The translations under genes and the position numbers were made by a program. Under the pieces are notes generated by a model, which worked only from the letters and a program-made list of their open reading frames with translations, was not told the origin of the DNA and ran no database searches. This document shows, piece after piece, positions 50,121-61,680 of a stretch of DNA of 64,000 bases; the stretch's first letter is position 1, and each line of letters opens with the position of its first letter. Origin of the DNA: Methylibium sp965279545 (GTDB taxonomy: Bacteria; Pseudomonadota; Gammaproteobacteria; Burkholderiales; Burkholderiaceae_C); the NCBI RefSeq assembly GCF_965279545.1, contig NZ_OZ257250.1, forward strand, positions 3,782,001 through 3,846,000, given 5' to 3'.

Positions 50121-50825
50121 TCAGCCCCCATCTTGCAAAGCCTGCCAGCGTTGTGGCGTGCCCACGTCGGCCCAGGTGCCCGTGTACAGGCTGCCACCGA
50201 GCCGGTCGCGGGCGATCGCCGCATCCAGACGGGGCTTCAGCGGCGCCTTCTGGCCCGCCTGCACGCCCTCGACCAGTTTCGATTGGAACAAGCCCACGGT
50301 GGAGTACGTGTAACGAGTGATGACGGAGGGGTCGTCGCGTGCCAAAACACGGCCTCGCCCGCTCAGTCCGAAGTCGCCTTGCGGGTGCTGGGGCGGGTTC
50401 GGAACCAGCCACAGGTGGCCCAGATCGTCGCCGGCCATGAAGTCCTTCACGTGGCGCGGGTCGAAGTGGAAGTCGGGCAGGTAGGCGTCGCCGGCCAGCA
50501 CCCAAAACGTGTCGGTTTGCAACAGCGGCAGCGCGGTTGCGATGCCGCCTGCGGTCTCGAGCGCACCGCCGTGGTCGCGGCCCTCCGTCGAGTAGCGGAT
50601 GGCCAGGCCAAAGCGTGCGCCGTCGCCCAGCGAGGCCGGGAACTGTTCTTCGAGCCAGGCGGTGTTGATCACGACCCGGCGCACGCCGTCGCGCGCCAGG
50701 GCTTCGAGCTGCCACTCGATCAACGGCCTGCCGCGCACCGGCAGCAGCGGCTTGGGCGTGCGGTCGGTCAGCGGGCGCATGCGCTCGCCCCGTCCGGCAG
50801 CGAGGATCAATGCGGGGACGTTCAC
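50121..50825 (-). CDS. murU: N-acetylmuramate 1-phosphate uridylyltransferase-like nucleotidyltransferase
   Basis: A 234-residue sugar-nucleotidyltransferase. The N-terminal nucleotide-binding signature is LILAAGRGERMRPLTDRTPK, followed by PLLPVRGRPLIEWQLEAL and the metal-site DAYLPDF. The size and the W-ADVGTPQRW ending fit MurU, which makes UDP-MurNAc from MurNAc 1-phosphate in peptidoglycan recycling; mannose-1-phosphate guanylyltransferase-like activity is the alternative. It starts at a GTG overlapping the speD stop (GTGA). In other Proteobacteria murU follows amgK; here no kinase is adjacent. Confidence 0.83.
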   Translation of the reverse strand: MNVPALILAAGRGERMRPLTDRTPKPLLPVRGRPLIEWQLEALARDGVRRVVINTAWLEEQFPASLGDGARFGLAIRYSTEGRDHGGALETAGGIATALPLLQTDTFWVLAGDAYLPDFHFDPRHVKDFMAGDDLGHLWLVPNPPQHPQGDFGLSGRGRVLARDDPSVITRYTYSTVGLFQSKLVEGVQAGQKAPLKPRLDAAIARDRLGGSLYTGTWADVGTPQRWQALQDGG

Positions 50826-51199
50826 GGCGGGGCTCCGCGGTGCAGCGCCTGGCGCTCGGTGTGTCGGGGTGCGAAGGCATCGAGCAGCTGCGCGATCACC
50901 GCCTCGGCGCGCGCCGAATTGTCGGCGTGGCGGTGGCAGACGTAGATGTCGAGCGTCACGGCGTCGAGCTCGGGCCAGGTGTGCACCGCCAGGTGCGACT
51001 CGGCGAGCAGCAACACGCCGGTCACGCCACGCGGCTCGCCCTGCTCGCTCGGGAAGGGGTGGAAGCACTCGCCCACCGCCTGCAAGCCGGCGTCGCTGAC
51101 GGCACGCAGGCACAGCGTGCGCAGCGCCGCCACGTCGATCAGTGCGGGCGTGCCGCGGCGGCAGCCACTCAAATCGGCGGTGAGGTGCAGACCCTGCAT
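50822..51199 (-). CDS. speD: S-adenosylmethionine decarboxylase proenzyme
   Basis: A 125-residue pyruvoyl-dependent decarboxylase that produces decarboxylated SAM, the aminopropyl donor for spermidine synthesis. The self-cleavage site is AESHLAVHTWPE, with Ser68 becoming the pyruvoyl group and Glu67 the new C-terminus. His73 and Cys88 (DIYVCHRH) match the processing and proton-donor residues of the short prokaryotic (Thermotoga) class. Start ATG at 51199 (MQGLHLTADL). It is coupled to murU and divergent from tkt with 69 bases between. The only aminopropyltransferase in the window is the membrane-fused one at 40724-42304. Confidence 0.9.
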   Translation of the reverse strand: MQGLHLTADLSGCRRGTPALIDVAALRTLCLRAVSDAGLQAVGECFHPFPSEQGEPRGVTGVLLLAESHLAVHTWPELDAVTLDIYVCHRHADNSARAEAVIAQLLDAFAPRHTERQALHRGAPP

Positions 51200-51268
51200 G
51201 GGTGACGCGACGGGCTCGTAAAATCGCCCATTCTGCCGCTTCCGTGGCGTCCTTTTCCCTCGCACACC

Positions 51269-53329
51269 ATGGCCGCCCTCGAAACCCGCACCCCCCTCGT
51301 CCCCGACACCACGCTGATGGCCAACGCCATCCGCGCGCTGGCCATGGACGCCGTGCAGCAGGCCAATTCCGGCCACCCCGGCGCGCCGATGGGCATGGCC
51401 GACATCGCGGTGGCGCTGTGGGGCCGCCACCTGCGCCACAACCCGGCGGATCCGGCCTGGGCGAACCGCGACCGTTTCGTGCTGAGCAACGGTCACGGCT
51501 CGATGCTGGTCTACGCGCTGCTGCACCTCAGCGGCTACGCGCTGCCGATGGAGGAGTTGCGCCACTTCCGGCAGCTGCACAGCCAAACGCCGGGCCACCC
51601 CGAGGTCGGTATCACTCCCGGTGTGGAGACGACGACCGGTCCGCTCGGCCAGGGCCTCGGCAACGCGGTCGGCATGGCATTGGCCGAGAAGCTGCTGGCG
51701 GCCGAGTTCAACCGCGACGGCCACACGGTCGTGGACCACCGCACCTATGTCTTCCTCGGCGATGGCTGCCTGATGGAGGGCATCAGCCACGAGGCCAGCG
51801 CACTGGCCGGCGCCTGGAAGCTGAACAAGCTGATCGCGCTGTACGACGACAACGGCATCAGCATCGACGGCCAGGTGGCGCCCTGGTTCGTGGACGACAG
51901 CGCGAAGCGCTTCGCGGCCTACGGCTGGAACGTGATCGGTCCGGTCGACGGCCACGATGTCGAGGCGGTCGACGCGGCGATCGCACAGGCCCGTCGCAGC
52001 ACCGACAAGCCGAGCTTCATCGTCTGCAAGACGCACATCGGCAAAGGCTCGCCGAACCGCGTGGACACCGCCAAGGCGCATGGCGAGCCGCTCGGTGCCG
52101 ACGAGATCGCGCTGACGCGCGCCGCGCTCGGCTGGCCGCATGCACCCTTCGAGATTCCGGCCGAGGCCTACAACGAGTGGGATGCCAAGGACGACGGCGC
52201 GAACCTGCAGGCCGATTGGGACGCGCGCTTCGACGCCTACCGCGCCGAGCATCCCGCGCTCGCGAGCGAGTTCGAGCGCCGGATGCGGGGCGCGCTGCCG
52301 GCGAACTTCGCGCAGATCGCGGTGGACGCCGCGATCGCGGCGCACACCAAGGCCGAGACGGTCGCCAGCCGCAAGGCCAGCCAGCTCGCGCTGGAAGCCT
52401 TCACCGCCGCGCTGCCCGAACTGCTGGGCGGGAGCGCCGACCTGACCGGCTCGAACCTCACCAACACGAAGAGCACACCGGCCCTGCGCTTCGGCGAGGG
52501 CGGTGCCGTCAAGCGCGGTGAGGACGGCCAGGGCGGGCGCCACATCAACTACGGCGTGCGCGAGTTCGGCATGGCCGCGGTGATGAACGGCATCGCGCTG
52601 CACGGCGGCTTCATCCCCTACGGCGGCACCTTCCTGACCTTCAGCGACTACTCGCGCAACGCCATCCGCATGGCCGCGCTGATGAAGCAGCGCGTGATCC
52701 ATGTGTTCACGCACGACAGCATCGGCCTCGGCGAGGACGGGCCCACGCACCAGAGCATCGAGCACGCGGCCAGCCTGCGGCTGATCCCCAATCTGGACGT
52801 CTGGCGCCCGGCCGACACCGCCGAAACCACCATCGCCTGGACCAAGGCGCTGCTCAACACCGACCGTCCGACGGCGCTGCTGCTGTCGCGCCAGAACCTG
52901 TCCTACCTGCCGAAGTCCGGGCTCGACGAGATCGCGCGCGGTGCCTACGTGCTGGCCGAGCCGGCCGAGGTCGGGCTGAAGAGGAAGGCGCAGGCGGTCA
53001 TCGTCGCCACCGGCTCGGAGGTGCAGCTCGCGCTGCATGCACAGCAGCAGCTCGCGGCCGCCGGCATCGCGGTGCGCGTGGTGTCGGTGCCCAGCGCGAC
53101 CACCTTCGACCGCCAGGACGCGGCCTACAAGCGCAGCGTGCTGCCCGACGGGCTGCCGCGCATCGCGGTGGAGGCCGGCGTCACCGACGGCTGGTGGAAG
53201 TATGGCTGCGCGGCGGTGGTCGGCATCGACAGCTACGGCGAATCGGCCCCGGCCGGCGCGCTGTTCAAGCATTTCGGCTTCACGGCCGAAAACGTGGCAG
53301 CGACCGTCCGCCGGGTGCTGCAGAAATGA
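51269..53329 (+). CDS. tkt: transketolase
   Basis: Thiamine-diphosphate enzyme of the pentose phosphate and Calvin cycles, 686 residues (E. coli 663). It shows the N-terminal block NSGHPGAPMGMADIAVALW, the cofactor motif GDGCLMEGISHEASALAGAW ending in the conserved Asn of LNKLIALYDDN, and the pyrimidine-domain HDSIGLGEDGPTHQ. Start ATG at 51269. The last codons NVAATVRRVLQK are repeated in altered form 98 bases downstream. gap follows on the same strand, giving a small central-carbon operon. Confidence 0.97.
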   Translation: MAALETRTPLVPDTTLMANAIRALAMDAVQQANSGHPGAPMGMADIAVALWGRHLRHNPADPAWANRDRFVLSNGHGSMLVYALLHLSGYALPMEELRHFRQLHSQTPGHPEVGITPGVETTTGPLGQGLGNAVGMALAEKLLAAEFNRDGHTVVDHRTYVFLGDGCLMEGISHEASALAGAWKLNKLIALYDDNGISIDGQVAPWFVDDSAKRFAAYGWNVIGPVDGHDVEAVDAAIAQARRSTDKPSFIVCKTHIGKGSPNRVDTAKAHGEPLGADEIALTRAALGWPHAPFEIPAEAYNEWDAKDDGANLQADWDARFDAYRAEHPALASEFERRMRGALPANFAQIAVDAAIAAHTKAETVASRKASQLALEAFTAALPELLGGSADLTGSNLTNTKSTPALRFGEGGAVKRGEDGQGGRHINYGVREFGMAAVMNGIALHGGFIPYGGTFLTFSDYSRNAIRMAALMKQRVIHVFTHDSIGLGEDGPTHQSIEHAASLRLIPNLDVWRPADTAETTIAWTKALLNTDRPTALLLSRQNLSYLPKSGLDEIARGAYVLAEPAEVGLKRKAQAVIVATGSEVQLALHAQQQLAAAGIAVRVVSVPSATTFDRQDAAYKRSVLPDGLPRIAVEAGVTDGWWKYGCAAVVGIDSYGESAPAGALFKHFGFTAENVAATVRRVLQK

Positions 53330-53388
53330 CGCACGGCCGCGTTTCGGCGCAGGCCGGCATCTGCCGCAGGCATGTCAGCCGCAGCCAC

Positions 53389-53430
53389 AACGTGGCCGCC
53401 ACCGTCCGCCGAGTTTTGTCATCGAAGTGA
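53389..53430 (+). repeat. duplicated 3' end of tkt (remnant)
   Basis: Bases 53389-53414 match 53291-53316 at 23 of 26 positions, and read NVAATVRRVLSSK followed by TGA at 53430, against NVAATVRRVLQK and stop in tkt. The three differences are all synonymous. The copy is 98 bases on and therefore not in the tkt frame. Confidence 0.7.
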
Positions 53431-53451
53431 TCTGAAGCTGAGGAAAAGTAC

Positions 53452-54468
53452 ATGACCATCAAAGTCGCCATCAATGGCTATGGCCGCATCGGCCGCAACG
53501 TGCTCCGCGCCCACTACGAGGGCGGCAAGAAGCACGACATCCAGATCGTCGCGATCAACGACCTGGGCGATCCGAAGACCAACGCCCACCTGACGCAATA
53601 CGACACCGCGCACGGCAAGTTCCCCGGCACGGTCAGCGTCGATGGCGACTACATGGTGATCAACGGCGACAAGATCCGCGTGCTCGCCAACCGCAACCCG
53701 GCCGAGCTGCCCTGGGGCGAGCTGGGCGTCGACGTGGTGATGGAGTGCACCGGCTTCTTCACCACCAAGGAGAAGGCCTCGGCGCACCTGAAGGGCGGCG
53801 CCAAGAAGGTCATCATCTCGGCGCCGGGCGGCAAGGACGTGGACGCGACCATCGTCTTCGGCGTCAACCACGGCGTGCTCAAGGCCAGCGACACCGTCAT
53901 CAGCAATGCCAGCTGCACCACCAACTGCCTCGCGCCGCTGGTCAAGCCGCTGCACGACAAGATCGGTCTCGAGTCTGGCCTGATGACCACGATCCATTCG
54001 TACACGAACGACCAAGTGCTGACCGACGTGTACCACGAAGACCTGCGCCGCGCCCGCAGCGCGACGATGAGCATGATCCCCACCAAGACCGGCGCGGCCG
54101 CGGCGGTCGGCCTGGTGCTGCCGGAACTCAACGGCAAGCTCGACGGCTTCGCGATCCGCGTGCCGACGATCAACGTGTCGGTGGTCGACCTGACCTTCAC
54201 CGCCAAGCGCGCGACCACGGTCGACGAGGTCAACGGCGTGTTGAAGGCCGCCGCCGAAGGAGCACTCAAGGGCATCCTCGCCTACAACACCGCACCGCTG
54301 GTCAGCGTGGACTTCAACCACGATCCGGCCTCCAGCACCTTCGACGCGACGCAGACCCGCGTCTCGCCGGACGGCAAGCTGGTCAAGGTGCTGAGCTGGT
54401 ACGACAACGAATGGGGCTTCAGCAACCGCATGCTGGACACCACGGTCGCGCTGATGGCGGCGAAGTGA
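53452..54468 (+). CDS. gap: type I glyceraldehyde-3-phosphate dehydrogenase
   Basis: NAD-dependent glycolytic enzyme of 338 residues, cytoplasmic and tetrameric. Rossmann start VAINGYGRIGRNVLRAHYEG; active-site Cys155 in SNASCTTNCLAPL; His182 in IHSYTNDQ. Asp38 region (AINDLGDPKTN) follows the NAD-type pattern. A GAGGAAA site precedes the ATG. It is followed by a strong terminator at 54500 and lies 122 bases after tkt. Confidence 0.97.
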   Translation: MTIKVAINGYGRIGRNVLRAHYEGGKKHDIQIVAINDLGDPKTNAHLTQYDTAHGKFPGTVSVDGDYMVINGDKIRVLANRNPAELPWGELGVDVVMECTGFFTTKEKASAHLKGGAKKVIISAPGGKDVDATIVFGVNHGVLKASDTVISNASCTTNCLAPLVKPLHDKIGLESGLMTTIHSYTNDQVLTDVYHEDLRRARSATMSMIPTKTGAAAAVGLVLPELNGKLDGFAIRVPTINVSVVDLTFTAKRATTVDEVNGVLKAAAEGALKGILAYNTAPLVSVDFNHDPASSTFDATQTRVSPDGKLVKVLSWYDNEWGFSNRMLDTTVALMAAK

Positions 54469-54499
54469 TCGCTTTTCCGTGACGCCTGCCGATCGGAAG

Positions 54500-54522
54500 A
54501 AGGCCCTGCGGGGCCTTTTTCG
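54500..54522 (+). terminator. rho-independent terminator after gap
   Basis: The stem AAGGCCC/GGGCCTT with a 4-base loop is followed by TTT, 31 bases past the gap stop. Confidence 0.85.
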
Positions 54523-54688
54523 TTGCCGGCGCACGTCACCGGACTGTGGCTGTGGCAACTGGATACAAAGTTGTCGCTGCCGGCCGTGGACTTGTGTCGG
54601 CGGCGGCTGACATGAAGGCGTCATACGTCATGTTTCGCCTTGCGGTGCCCCCTACACTTCACCCCGCTGTTCTTCTTCAAAGCCCTCG

Positions 54689-56707
54689 ATGCCGACTTTG
54701 CACGCCGTTCTCCGCGCTTTCGCGGCCCTTGTCACGCTGACGGCTGCCATCTTGCCGCTCGCTTCGGAAGGCGCGGCGGCACAGGCCGGCACCGCCGCGG
54801 CCTCGGGGCCGATGGCCCGGGTCATCGTGAAGTACAAGGCCGGTTCGGGCGACAGCGTCGTTCGCGTGCAGGGGGCCGGCGAGGGGCGCGCGACGGTGCA
54901 GCGGCTCGATGCGCGCCTGGGCGGGATGGCGCAGCGCCAGGGACTCGCGCTGCGGGCTCATCGCGCCATCACGGAGCGCACCCAGGTCGTGCTGGCGCAG
55001 GGCATCGATTCGGCGACGCTGGCGCAACGCCTCGCTGCCGACCCGGAAGTGGAGTACGCGGTGCCCGATCGCTGGGTGCGCCGGGCCGCGGTGCCGAGCG
55101 ATCCGCTGTACCTCACTGGCGGCGGTGCTGGCCCAGTCGTGGGCCAGTGGTACCTGCGCGCACCCAACAGCACCGCGCGCTCGGCGATCGATGCGACGAC
55201 CGCCTGGGATACGACGCAGGGCAGCGCCAACGTCGTGGTGGCCGTCATCGACACCGGTGTGCGTTTCGATCACCCGGATCTGGCCGGCAAGCTGCTTTCC
55301 GGCTTCGACTTCGTAACCGACCCCAACGACGCGAACGACGGCACCGGGCGCGACAGCGACGCCAGCGATCCGGGCGACTGGATCACCTCGCAAGAGGACA
55401 ACTCGGTCGGTGGACAGTACTTCCACTGCAGCACGCCCAGTGCTTCGGGTGTCTATGACGGTGAGGACAGCTCCTGGCATGGCACGCAGGTCGCGGGCAT
55501 CGTCGGCGCGTTGACGAACAACGGCGTGGGCATGGCCGGTACCGGATGGAACACCCGGGTGCTGCCGGTCCGCGTGCTCGGCAAGTGCGGCGGCTTCGTG
55601 TCGGACGTCGTGGCCGGCATGCGCTGGGCGGCCGGGCTGACGGTGCCGGGAGTCTCGGCGGTCAATTCGACGCCGGCGAAAGTGCTCAACCTCAGCCTCG
55701 GGACCACCGGCGCCTGTGCCGAGTACCAGGACGCGGTGGACGACGTGATCGCTGCCGGCGCGGTGGTCGTCGCAGCCGCCGGCAACACCAACGGTCACGC
55801 TGTCGGTGCACCGGCCAACTGCAGCGGCGTCATCGCCGTTGGCGGCCTGCGCCACACCGGCACCAAGGTCGGCTTCTCCGATCTCGGCTCGGCCGTCTCG
55901 ATCAGCGCGCCGGCGGGCAACTGCGTCAATGATTTCGGCCCGTGTCTCTATCCGCTGTTGACCACGACGAATGCCGGGACGCAGGGCCCGACATCGTCGA
56001 CCTACACCGACGGGACGACGAATCTCACCATCGGTACCAGCTTCTCGGCACCGCTGGTGTCGGGCGTGGCCGCGCTGATGTTCGCGGCGCAGCCGTCGCT
56101 GACGCCGGCGCAAGTCCGTGCGCTGATCCAGGGGGGCGCGCGGGCCTTTCCAACGACCGGTGCGGATCCCGGCACGCCGCAGTGCACGGCGCCGCAGTCC
56201 ACGTCGGCCGGCACGCCCATCGACCAAGATGAGTGCTACTGCACCACCGCCACCTGTGGCGCCGGTATGCTCGACGCGCGCACGGCGGTCCGGTCGGCCG
56301 CGGCCGGTCTGATCTCGGCGATCGGCGTGAGCCCCGCGAGCCCGCAGGCCGAACAGGCCGTGGCGCTGAATGCCAGCGTGTCCGTGTTGATCAACGGGCG
56401 CAGCTTGAGCGGCATCACCTGGTCCCTCGTCGACGGTGGCGGCATCGTGAGCAGCCTCAGCGGGGTCAGCGGCGCCAACGCCAGCGTGACACCGAGCGCT
56501 GCCGGCAGTTTCACGGTCGCGGTCACGGTGACGGACAACACCGGTGCGCAGTCCACCACCTCCCGGCGCGTGACCGTGGCGGCAGCGCCGTCCACGGGTG
56601 GCGGCGGTGGTGGCGGCGGTGCCCTCAGCCCCGGCTACCTGCTGGCTCTGCTGCTTGCGGTGGGGGCCGCCTGGCGCCTGCGCGGGCGCAGCGATCCGGC
56701 GGCGTGA
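54689..56707 (+). CDS. secreted S8 (subtilisin-like) serine protease with GlyGly-CTERM-like tail
   Basis: A 672-residue exported protease. Signal peptide about 1-32, propeptide about 40-130, then the peptidase domain with Asp188 (VAVIDTGVRFDHPDL), His264 (SSWHGTQVAGIVGA), Asn366 (AAAGN) and Ser451 (GTSFSAPLVSG). Several Cys (247, 300, 343, 378, 412, 419, 499, 516, 518, 523) suggest disulphides. A bacterial Ig-like domain follows (about 545-632). The C-terminus has eight Gly (637-644), a hydrophobic helix (about 648-662) and an Arg-containing end, the layout of GlyGly-CTERM anchors cut by rhombosortase (see 6205-6783). Monocistronic, after the gap terminator. Confidence 0.92.
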   Translation: MPTLHAVLRAFAALVTLTAAILPLASEGAAAQAGTAAASGPMARVIVKYKAGSGDSVVRVQGAGEGRATVQRLDARLGGMAQRQGLALRAHRAITERTQVVLAQGIDSATLAQRLAADPEVEYAVPDRWVRRAAVPSDPLYLTGGGAGPVVGQWYLRAPNSTARSAIDATTAWDTTQGSANVVVAVIDTGVRFDHPDLAGKLLSGFDFVTDPNDANDGTGRDSDASDPGDWITSQEDNSVGGQYFHCSTPSASGVYDGEDSSWHGTQVAGIVGALTNNGVGMAGTGWNTRVLPVRVLGKCGGFVSDVVAGMRWAAGLTVPGVSAVNSTPAKVLNLSLGTTGACAEYQDAVDDVIAAGAVVVAAAGNTNGHAVGAPANCSGVIAVGGLRHTGTKVGFSDLGSAVSISAPAGNCVNDFGPCLYPLLTTTNAGTQGPTSSTYTDGTTNLTIGTSFSAPLVSGVAALMFAAQPSLTPAQVRALIQGGARAFPTTGADPGTPQCTAPQSTSAGTPIDQDECYCTTATCGAGMLDARTAVRSAAAGLISAIGVSPASPQAEQAVALNASVSVLINGRSLSGITWSLVDGGGIVSSLSGVSGANASVTPSAAGSFTVAVTVTDNTGAQSTTSRRVTVAAAPSTGGGGGGGGALSPGYLLALLLAVGAAWRLRGRSDPAA

Positions 56708-56754
56708 TGCCCGTCTCCTGGCTCACGCCTGCCCGCCCGCAGCGTTGACCGGCG

Positions 56755-57456
56755 TTAGAGCGTATCGGCCGGGCAAGGCGTGAAGGCCTTGCCGCGCAGC
56801 TTGTCGGCGGGCAGGGCGGCCAGCGTGGCTTGCTGGGCTTCACTGGCCTGCGCCACGCGCAGCGCGCGCTGCGGCACGGTGGCACTGACCACGCGTGCGG
56901 TGCGCACGCCGCGCTCGAGCAGCGTCGCGAGTTCGGTGTCGGCCGCGGCGCGGCTGTCGTGGCGGCTGATCACCAGCAGCGGTGCGCTGCCGGGCGCGGC
57001 GCTCGCCAGCTCGGGGGCGATGCTGCGCCGCTTCAGTTCCTCGCGCTTCTTCTGCAGTTGCTCCGTCTCGGCGAACGGGCCCATCGCCACCCACCAGGTC
57101 GTCGTGAGCTCGCGCTCCGACCAGCCGGCGTCAGGGAGGGCCGCCTTGACGGCGGCTTCGGCCACCGCGAGTTCGGCCACGCTGTAGGGCCCCACCTCCA
57201 GGCAGGCGGTCGCCGCCGGGGCGCTGGCGGCGGCGGCCGGCTCGGCGCTCGCCGGGGCGGATGCCGGCATGGACGCGGCTTCGGCCGGGATCAGGCGGAT
57301 GCGGTCGGGATCGACCTGCAAGGACAGCCGCTCGGGCTCGCGCTCGCCCTCGGGTCGGGCACCGATCACGCCGTGCAGCGGTTCGAGCCAGCTGTGCCGC
57401 CAGGCCCAGAAGCCCGCGTTGGCCAGCAGCAGCAGCAACACGAGGGCTCTCAACAT
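56755..57456 (-). CDS. SPOR-domain-like membrane-anchored protein
   Basis: A 233-residue protein with an N-terminal membrane helix (MLRALVLLLLLANAGFWAW) and a periplasmic part: an Ala/Pro-rich linker (about 60-85), then a SPOR-like domain (CLEVGPYSVAELAVAEAAVK ... WWVAMGPFAETEQLQKKREEL). SPOR domains bind denuded septal peptidoglycan. Start ATG at 57456, overlapping the end of birA by 7 bases. It is third in the SET-birA-SPOR operon; birA with a SPOR protein is a common Burkholderiales arrangement. Confidence 0.8.
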   Translation of the reverse strand: MLRALVLLLLLANAGFWAWRHSWLEPLHGVIGARPEGEREPERLSLQVDPDRIRLIPAEAASMPASAPASAEPAAAASAPAATACLEVGPYSVAELAVAEAAVKAALPDAGWSERELTTTWWVAMGPFAETEQLQKKREELKRRSIAPELASAAPGSAPLLVISRHDSRAAADTELATLLERGVRTARVVSATVPQRALRVAQASEAQQATLAALPADKLRGKAFTPCPADTL

Positions 57457-58322
57457 GGTCGCACGCTCACTTCGCCGCTGCCGATCAGGCGTTCGCCCTG
57501 GGGGGTTTGGAGTCGCAGCGCGCCGCGCTCGTCGACGCCATCGGCGCGCCCGCTCTCGGCGCCGGGCTGGCTGGTCTGGACCGGCTTGCCGGCGAGTGCG
57601 TCGCGCGCCGCGAATCGCTTCGCGAAGGCGGCGAAGCCCTGTTGCTCGAAGACGATCAGCGCGCCCAGCAGCGGTGCCGCCAGCCGCGCCAGCAACTCGG
57701 GCGCACGGGCCAGCGGCTCGATCTCCCGCCAGCCGGCTGCGGGCTGGGTGAACGCCGCCTGCGCCGCGGGAGCATCGAGGTTCAGACCGACGCCGATCAC
57801 GGCATAGCGGCCACCGCCGGCCAGCGCGAGCGTCTCGATCAGCACGCCGCCGAACTTGCGGCCCGGCGCACCGGGGGGGCTGTCGTCGACGAGCCAGAGG
57901 TCGTTCGGCCACTTGAGCTTGACGCTCGGGTGCAGCGCCTCGGCCAGGGCGACGCCGACGGCGAGCGACAGGCCCGACCAGTCGGCCGGGGCCAGCGTCA
58001 GGCCCAGCGAGAAGGTCAGCGAGCCAGGGCCGTCGGCGGTGGCGGCGGGCGCGGTGTCGGAGATCCACGAGCGGCCGAGCCGGCCGCGGCCGGCGGTCTG
58101 GCGCTCGGCGACCAGCAGGCAGGGCGCGCTGTCGCCGCCGCGGGCGCGTTCCAGCAGCCGGGTGCTGGTGGAGTCCGTCTCGACCAGGGCCTCGACGCCG
58201 AGGCCGGGACGCAAGGGCTCGAGTTGCGCCCACAGGGCTTCGACAGGCCAGCGCAGCGCAGCGATGCGGGCCCCCTGCGCGTCGACGGCGCGGCGTTGCA
58301 GCGGCACGGCAGCGTGAGGCAC
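57450..58322 (-). CDS. birA: biotin-[acetyl-CoA-carboxylase] ligase
   Basis: Activates biotin as biotinyl-AMP and attaches it to the carboxyl carrier protein. At about 290 residues it is the ligase without the N-terminal DNA-binding domain of E. coli BirA, so it cannot be a repressor. Motifs are the biotin loop GRGRLGRSW, LKWPNDLWL and GVLIET. I favour a GTG start at 58322, 6 bases after the SET gene stop; a further GTG at 58307 and an ATG at 58382 inside the SET gene are alternatives. Confidence 0.9.
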   Translation of the reverse strand: MPHAAVPLQRRAVDAQGARIAALRWPVEALWAQLEPLRPGLGVEALVETDSTSTRLLERARGGDSAPCLLVAERQTAGRGRLGRSWISDTAPAATADGPGSLTFSLGLTLAPADWSGLSLAVGVALAEALHPSVKLKWPNDLWLVDDSPPGAPGRKFGGVLIETLALAGGGRYAVIGVGLNLDAPAAQAAFTQPAAGWREIEPLARAPELLARLAAPLLGALIVFEQQGFAAFAKRFAARDALAGKPVQTSQPGAESGRADGVDERGALRLQTPQGERLIGSGEVSVRPC

Positions 58323-58327
58323 GGGGA

Positions 58328-58849
58328 TCAGCGCTTGGGCGCGAGCAGGGTGCCGCGACAGGCCCTGCTGCCGCAGCGGCACTCGTACTGCTTCTTCAGC
58401 TTCGGCGTGTAGCGCTCGTCGATCACCAGGCCGTAGTCGTAGAACAGCTCCTCGCCGGGCTTGACGGCACGTAGCGTCTTGATGAACACGCGGCCCTGCG
58501 TTTCGTCGGCCTCGCAGTTGGGCGAGCAGGCATGGTTGATCCAGCGCGCCGCATTGCCGCCGACCTTGGCATCGATCACATGGTCTTCGTCGATGCTGAA
58601 GTAAAACGTGTGGTGGGGATCGTTCGGGTCGTGCGGATGGCGGCGCAAGGCCTCGGGCCAGTCGATCACCTCGCCGGTGTATTCGATCAGTGTCTCGCCC
58701 TTGGCCAGCGGCCGCAGCGCGAACACCCCCTTGCCGTGCACGCCGGAGCGTCGCACCTGGATGCGCCGGCCGTCGCGGGTCGCGGGGGGCGCCGTCGGTC
58801 GGGCAGTCCGGGTGGCAGTGGCGGTCTTGCGGCGCGGCGATTGCGTCAT
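58328..58849 (-). CDS. SET-domain lysine methyltransferase-like protein
   Basis: A 173-residue protein consisting of a basic N-terminus (about 1-28), a SET domain and a Cys post-SET segment. The SET part has SGVHGKGVFALRPLAKGETL, IEYTGEVI, ARWINHACSPNCEADE and ELFYDYG, and the post-SET cluster is YECRCGSRACRGTLL. All residues expected for SAM binding and lysine methylation are present. Bacterial SET proteins of this short form occur across Burkholderiales, with the substrate unknown. First gene of the operon with birA and SPOR, divergent from the topoisomerase. Confidence 0.88.
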   Translation of the reverse strand: MTQSPRRKTATATRTARPTAPPATRDGRRIQVRRSGVHGKGVFALRPLAKGETLIEYTGEVIDWPEALRRHPHDPNDPHHTFYFSIDEDHVIDAKVGGNAARWINHACSPNCEADETQGRVFIKTLRAVKPGEELFYDYGLVIDERYTPKLKKQYECRCGSRACRGTLLAPKR

Positions 58850-58983
58850 GTTCGAGTTTGGCTACATTGAATCATGGGTGCGCGCGCGTGAGCGCGTGCG
58901 CGCGAGAGCCCGGATTGTAGGGACGGCCCGACGCCTTGGTGCGCGGGGCGCCGCTGCGATCGGGTGACAACGACATCGAGAAC

Positions 58984-61575
<2,592 letters not shown>

Positions 61576-61680
61576 AGCTGGGCTTCACCCCCACTGCGCG
61601 CGGGGCTTCGGTGCGCCGGAGCGGCCTGGAGTGCACCGAACCCTCGCAGCCCGACGGGCCGCTCCTTCGACTCATGCGGA

